From the NCBI RefSeq assembly GCF_000308435.1, contig NZ_BAFR01000352.1, positions 1-64,000 of the forward strand: 64,000 nucleotides of DNA, read 5' to 3'. The notes beneath the pieces are model-generated. The model saw only the letters and a program-made list of their open reading frames with translations, ran no database searches and had not been told where the DNA came from. A program made the translations under genes and the position numbers. Positions 60,810 through 64,000 of this stretch are shown here, in pieces; the first letter of the stretch is position 1; the number at the start of each line of letters is the position of its first letter. This stretch comes from Nocardia araoensis NBRC 100135 (GTDB lineage Bacteria; Actinomycetota; Actinomycetes; Mycobacteriales; Mycobacteriaceae).

Positions 60810-61565
60810 TCAGTGTCGATGAGTGGGTGGTCGCGATCCCAGGGCTGCGGCGATGCCGGGGCTGTCGAAGCTGATGGGCAGTCCGTGCCCTGGAACCAAG
60901 GTGTGGGCGTGCACTCTTGCGAGGTTCGTAGCGGTGTCGTAGGTCAGCGCTTTGTCGTGGTTGAACACCGCCGGTAGTAGCTGGGGACCGGCGTGACGCC
61001 GCAGTGGATGCCCGGTGACGAGTGCGTCCCCGGAGAACAACACGCTTTCGGCGGGCATGAGGTAGGCGGTGTGGCCGCTGGTGTGCCCGGGGGTGGGGAT
61101 CGCGACGAGCCCGCCGGGCAGCGCCGCCAGGGTGGCGGGCTCGACCGCCTGGGCTTGTGGGATGGCCATGCCGATGTGGCCGTGGACCGCGCGCAGGGTG
61201 TGGGCGACCCAGCGGCGGCCGCGGCCGGTGGCGAGTTGTTTGAGCATTCCGACTGGTGTGATCTGTTGCAGGTATTCACGTTTGGCGTGGCGCACTTCTT
61301 CGGCGCCGGTGTAGACGGGCATACCGACGTGTTCGATGAGCGTCGGGATCGCGCCGATGTGGTCGAGGTGGGCGTGGGTGATCAGCACGGCCCGCACGTC
61401 GGCGAGTCGGCGGCCGATCTGGCGGATCGAGTCGAGCACGTCGGCGGTGTCGGCGGGGTATCCGGCGTCTATCACGGTGACCCCGGAACCGTCGTCGATC
61501 AATGCCCAGTTGACGTTGGTGCCGGCTACGGCGTAGACGGAGTGGGAAACCTGATCGATTTTCAT
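60810..61565 (-). CDS. MBL-fold metallo-hydrolase
   Basis: 251 aa. Zinc motif HAHLDH in VLITHAHLDHIGAIPTL, with further His and Asp ligands in IPTPGHTSGHTAY and VLFSGDALVTG and a last His in TLVPGHG: a full metallo-beta-lactamase set. Glyoxalase II, lactonase or thioesterase roles are typical. ATG 61565 was chosen over a longer N-terminal frame that is antisense to the FAH gene. It lies 7 nt after the FAH gene in the hydrolase operon. Confidence 0.92.
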   Translation of the reverse strand: MKIDQVSHSVYAVAGTNVNWALIDDGSGVTVIDAGYPADTADVLDSIRQIGRRLADVRAVLITHAHLDHIGAIPTLIEHVGMPVYTGAEEVRHAKREYLQQITPVGMLKQLATGRGRRWVAHTLRAVHGHIGMAIPQAQAVEPATLAALPGGLVAIPTPGHTSGHTAYLMPAESVLFSGDALVTGHPLRRHAGPQLLPAVFNHDKALTYDTATNLARVHAHTLVPGHGLPISFDSPGIAAALGSRPPTHRH

Positions 61566-61572
61566 GTCGGGC

Positions 61573-62538
61573 CTACTTCTGGATGTCGTGTTCGATGAAC
61601 CCGATGCCGTCGATTTCCAGGCGCAGATGGTCGCCGGGGGCGAGCCAGCGGCCCAGTTCCATCCCACTTCCACCGGGCAAGGTGCCGGTCGAGAGCAGTT
61701 CGCCGGGGTAGAGCTGTTCGCCGTGGGACACGTGCGCGATGGCTTGGGCCATCGAGTACCGGGCATCGTGTGTTCCGGTGCGAGCCACGGTCTGTCCATT
61801 GATCGTGACCGTGGCGGTCAATCGGTCGAGGCGGTCGGCGAGCGCGGGCCCGGCGGCCGCGGTCGCCGACATCGAGGTGAGGAAGTGCTTGGCTCGTTGC
61901 GGACCGAAACCCGAACGCATCTCCGCCAATTGGACATCGCGGGCGGAGAAGTCGTTGATCACCACCACCGCGGCGATCGCGGCCGCCGCCTGTTCGACGG
62001 TGGCGTCGCGCAGCGGAGCACCGAGCACGACGCCGAGTTCGAGTTCGAAATCCAGTGCCCGCGTGTAGGTCGGGGCACTGACCGGCACCCCGGAAGGGAC
62101 GATGGTCAAGGCGTTGGACATGTAGTAGATCGGCTGCCGATACCACAGCGCGTGTGGCCGGAACGGCGGGAACGTGTGCCGGGTCAGCGTCTCGTAGGTG
62201 GTGGCGACACGGGAGGCCGCGGGCAGGAAGCGGCGGGCCAGGCCTCGTGCGGCGTCGACGGCATGCTTTTCGAAGATCATGAAGTCGCGGAACGAGACCG
62301 GGCATACCGGCAGGACGACGGTCCCGTCGCCCAGCCCCAGCGCGTCGTAGCGCGATATCTCGAAATCGACGGTGAATGCGGGCTCGATCCTCGGGAACTC
62401 CTGGCTGCGGTCGGTTTCGGTGTCGGTGCGCCAGCCCGTGCCGGTGTCGATCTGGGAGTCGATGCGGTGTGCGCTGCGATCGAGGATGCGCCGCATCCGT
62501 GGGATCGCGTGGGTGGCGGGGTCGTGGGGGTGGGTCAT
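61573..62538 (-). CDS. Fumarylacetoacetate-hydrolase-family protein
   Basis: 321 aa with the FAH fold. Metal-binding region: YTRALDFELELGVVLG (E-x-E) and VVINDFSARDVQLAEM with the conserved Asp. C-terminal GTLPGGSGMELGRWLAPGDHLRLEIDGIG is the FAH signature. Members hydrolyse or decarboxylate 2-oxo-diacids in aromatic catabolism. It is coupled to the esterase by ATGA and followed by the MBL hydrolase, so the three enzymes form a degradative operon. Confidence 0.9.
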   Translation of the reverse strand: MTHPHDPATHAIPRMRRILDRSAHRIDSQIDTGTGWRTDTETDRSQEFPRIEPAFTVDFEISRYDALGLGDGTVVLPVCPVSFRDFMIFEKHAVDAARGLARRFLPAASRVATTYETLTRHTFPPFRPHALWYRQPIYYMSNALTIVPSGVPVSAPTYTRALDFELELGVVLGAPLRDATVEQAAAAIAAVVVINDFSARDVQLAEMRSGFGPQRAKHFLTSMSATAAAGPALADRLDRLTATVTINGQTVARTGTHDARYSMAQAIAHVSHGEQLYPGELLSTGTLPGGSGMELGRWLAPGDHLRLEIDGIGFIEHDIQK

Positions 62539-63869
62539 GCGGTGACCTCGGCGCGTACACCCAGGTGATCGCTAAGGAATTTCGTCGACAGAGCCGTCCA
62601 CTGCTCGGCATGTCCCATGGCACAGTGGTCGTCCTCGGCATAGAGCACCAGTTGGGCATGCGGTGCGTCGATGGCGATGTCGATCGAGTCCCGGGTGTCG
62701 GCGAGGGTGTCGCGGGCGCCGTTGATCACCAGCAGCGGGATGTCGATGTGGCGATAGTGTTGGGCGAGTGAGAATTTCGCCAGCTTGCTCGACAGATCGG
62801 CGGGGCCGCTGGCACCGAGGGTCGAGGCCAGCGTCGAGACCATGATCTCGGGCATTCCGATCGCGTTGAGCAGCCCGAAGCTGCGGTCGGCGAGCGGACC
62901 GTTGGAGACCGCTACCGTCAGCCTCGGGTCGACGGCGGCCATACGCGTCGACCAGTAGGCGCCGAAACTGAAGCCCAGCATGCCGATCCGTCGCGGATCG
63001 ATACGCGAGTCAGCGCACAGGTGATCGATGACGGCCGAGTAGATGGTCTCGGCGTCGATGGTCAGCGGCTCGGTGTAGGAGTAGGTGCCGGGCATCTCCA
63101 TCACGAACACGCCCATGCCGGCGTCGCGTCGGGACAACAGCGGCAGCAGCGCTTCGGCGATGGTGCCTTCCAGACCGTTGGTGACCAGGATCGTCGGTAC
63201 CGACACAGCACCGGCCGGGAGCATCAGCATGCCGCGGACGGTCTGCGTGCCGACCGGGATTCGCACCACTTCGACGCTCACTCCCATCGCGGCGTCGAGC
63301 GAGCACAGCAGCACTTCGCACAGCCGGTTGGAGCGCTCGTAGGCGGCCAGCCTGGCCGGGCTCCACCCCGGCCAGGCGGCGATGAACTCATACACCAGCG
63401 CCTTGATCAGCCCATCGATCGCGATCGCGGCATCGGCGGCGTCGGGATGGGCCGCACCGAACCGGTCGACCGCCTCGGGATCGGCCACGGGCCCGCGGTC
63501 GGCCAGGATCGTCACCGCGGGCGCGAGCAGCCCGCCCAAGGCGTGCGGATCACGCGGCGCGGCGGGGTCGAGCAATTGGTCGGTCGACGGTCCGCCCAGC
63601 CGCAGCAACGCCGTGTCGGCCCGCGCGAGGTGCTGGCGGGCGAAGTCCTCCCAGTACCCGGTCCAGCGGGTGTCGTCGAAGGACCGGCAGCCGTGCAGCT
63701 GGCGCTGGAATTCCTCTGGGTCGATCCCGCCGAGGTGGGTGAACCGGTCGGCGAACAGCCTGGGTAGGAACGCTGCCACACCGACGCGCCGGGCCGCACG
63801 CTCGGTGGTGTGTGTCATCGCGCGAGCGCTGATGAGCACTCGTTTACCGATCTCCCGCACTGACGCCAT
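62535..63869 (-). CDS. Alpha/beta-hydrolase (FrsA-like esterase)
   Basis: 444 aa. A helical cap-like N-domain (about 1-190) precedes an alpha/beta-hydrolase fold. It has TILVTNGLEGTIAEALLPLLSRRDAG, the nucleophile elbow MLGFSFGAYW (GxSxG), the acid in LLVINGARDTLAD and the His in YAEDDHCAMGH. It is of the FrsA/PIP-like esterase type. ATG 63869 with GAGAGG upstream was chosen over a TTG nearer the promoter. It is the first gene of the operon, opposite a rightward gene at 63970. Confidence 0.88.
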   Translation of the reverse strand: MASVREIGKRVLISARAMTHTTERAARRVGVAAFLPRLFADRFTHLGGIDPEEFQRQLHGCRSFDDTRWTGYWEDFARQHLARADTALLRLGGPSTDQLLDPAAPRDPHALGGLLAPAVTILADRGPVADPEAVDRFGAAHPDAADAAIAIDGLIKALVYEFIAAWPGWSPARLAAYERSNRLCEVLLCSLDAAMGVSVEVVRIPVGTQTVRGMLMLPAGAVSVPTILVTNGLEGTIAEALLPLLSRRDAGMGVFVMEMPGTYSYTEPLTIDAETIYSAVIDHLCADSRIDPRRIGMLGFSFGAYWSTRMAAVDPRLTVAVSNGPLADRSFGLLNAIGMPEIMVSTLASTLGASGPADLSSKLAKFSLAQHYRHIDIPLLVINGARDTLADTRDSIDIAIDAPHAQLVLYAEDDHCAMGHAEQWTALSTKFLSDHLGVRAEVTA

Positions 63870-63893
63870 TGTTGTGCCTCTCGAACTCGAAAT

Positions 63894-63956
63894 AGCAGAA
63901 TCTTCTGCTTTTATGAGCGTAGGCACAGGTGATAGCCAAAAGCAAGATGTTCTGCT
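63894..63956. promoter_or_regulatory. Paired AGCAGAA dyads in the divergent gap
   Basis: AGCAGAA-TC-TTCTGCT (63894-63909) is a perfect dyad. AGCAAGA-TG-TTCTGCT (63941-63956) is a near-copy 47 bp away, about four and a half helical turns. Both lie between the esterase gene (start 63869, minus) and the gene at 63970 (plus). They look like operators of the regulator expected at 63970. Confidence 0.65.
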
Positions 63957-63969
63957 TTAGTATCGGGCT

Positions 63970-64000
63970 ATGTCCGAAGCCGAGAACGTCGAGCCGCTGC
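63970..64000 (+). CDS. Start of a rightward gene (partial)
   Basis: An ATG at 63970 opens a frame, MSEAENVEPL..., cut by the window end. There is no clear ribosome-binding site. The position behind two dyads and opposite a catabolic operon suggests a TetR- or MarR-type regulator, but nothing in ten residues proves it. Confidence 0.35.
   Translation, partial: MSEAENVEPL

Noticed and set aside
60362..60874. Rightward 170-codon frame overlapping the hypothetical protein at 60418
   Set aside because: The leftward frame has the better third-position GC bias and natural residue composition; the rightward one is Ser/Arg-rich.

Overview
The window is about 64 kb of very GC-rich DNA (roughly 68-70 % by eye). 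It has dense 4-nt gene overlaps and many GTG/TTG starts. The families are typical of mycolic-acid actinomycetes: a TcrX/TrcR-like two-component system, a PknK-like kinase, a PucR-type regulator, an ImmA/IrrE protein beside a DUF6545 membrane protein, small secreted Pro-rich proteins, a conservon-like P450 and DUF3754. The best guess is Nocardia or a close relative; this is inferred from gene content, not from a marker gene.

Layout. 0-5 kb: a PadR repressor diverges from a tightly coupled four-gene redox operon (SnoaL-like protein, CrtI-like FAD oxidoreductase, flavin/2Fe-2S reductase, SGNH hydrolase). 5-8 kb: a histidine kinase/response regulator pair and a small secreted proline-rich repeat protein with a strong terminator. 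8-12.6 kb: a STAND NTPase with TPRs, followed by a small protein sharing its 'VQARDI' tag, then a DUF3754 membrane protein. 13-20 kb: a frameshifted Tat-secreted metallophosphoesterase, a class C beta-lactamase-like hydrolase, a MerR regulator, a phosphotransferase and an unusual P450 without the ExxR arginine. 20-27.6 kb: a small exported protein, a TetR/NmrA-like divergent pair, a large Orn/Lys/Arg decarboxylase divergent from a PucR-type regulator, an SRPBCC protein and a zinc-ribbon/OB protein. 27.8-32.9 kb: a kinase-STAND-LuxR regulator, an ImmA/IrrE-type protease and a DUF6545 membrane protein, probably one operon.

32.9-54.2 kb is a complete cell-surface polysaccharide locus. One leftward operon (45.5 to 36.8 kb) holds two GT4 glycosyltransferases, a Wzx flippase, a CgeB-like transferase, a Wzy polymerase split by an apparent frameshift, a Wzz/BY-kinase-like protein with a degenerate P-loop, a beta-helix lipoprotein and a tandem GNAT protein. 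Nearly every junction is a 4-nt stop/start overlap. An aminotransferase and another GT4 follow. A second leftward operon (52.2 to 48.5 kb) makes an activated sugar: C-methyltransferase, glucose-1-phosphate cytidylyltransferase, PIG-L deacetylase and SDR epimerase. A second, catalytically altered methyltransferase, a frameshifted RmlC-like epimerase and a GT2 lie beside it. A polyisoprenyl-phosphate sugar-1-phosphate transferase, the likely initiating enzyme, is transcribed rightward at 52.6 kb.

54.3-64 kb looks more mosaic: a terminator, a tRNA 3'-half remnant abutting a perfect 11-bp inverted repeat, a VOC protein, an ArsR-ArsC fusion sharing an ArsR-box with a divergent APC permease, a degraded ISL3 transposase, an MDR-type oxidoreductase, a secreted protein, and a leftward three-gene hydrolase operon (esterase, FAH-family enzyme, MBL-fold hydrolase) opposite a truncated rightward gene, with two AGCAGAA-type dyads between them.

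Three apparent frameshifts (metallophosphoesterase, wzy, rmlC) lie in or next to short G/C runs in otherwise well-preserved genes. Base-level sequence error is therefore a serious alternative to gene decay.
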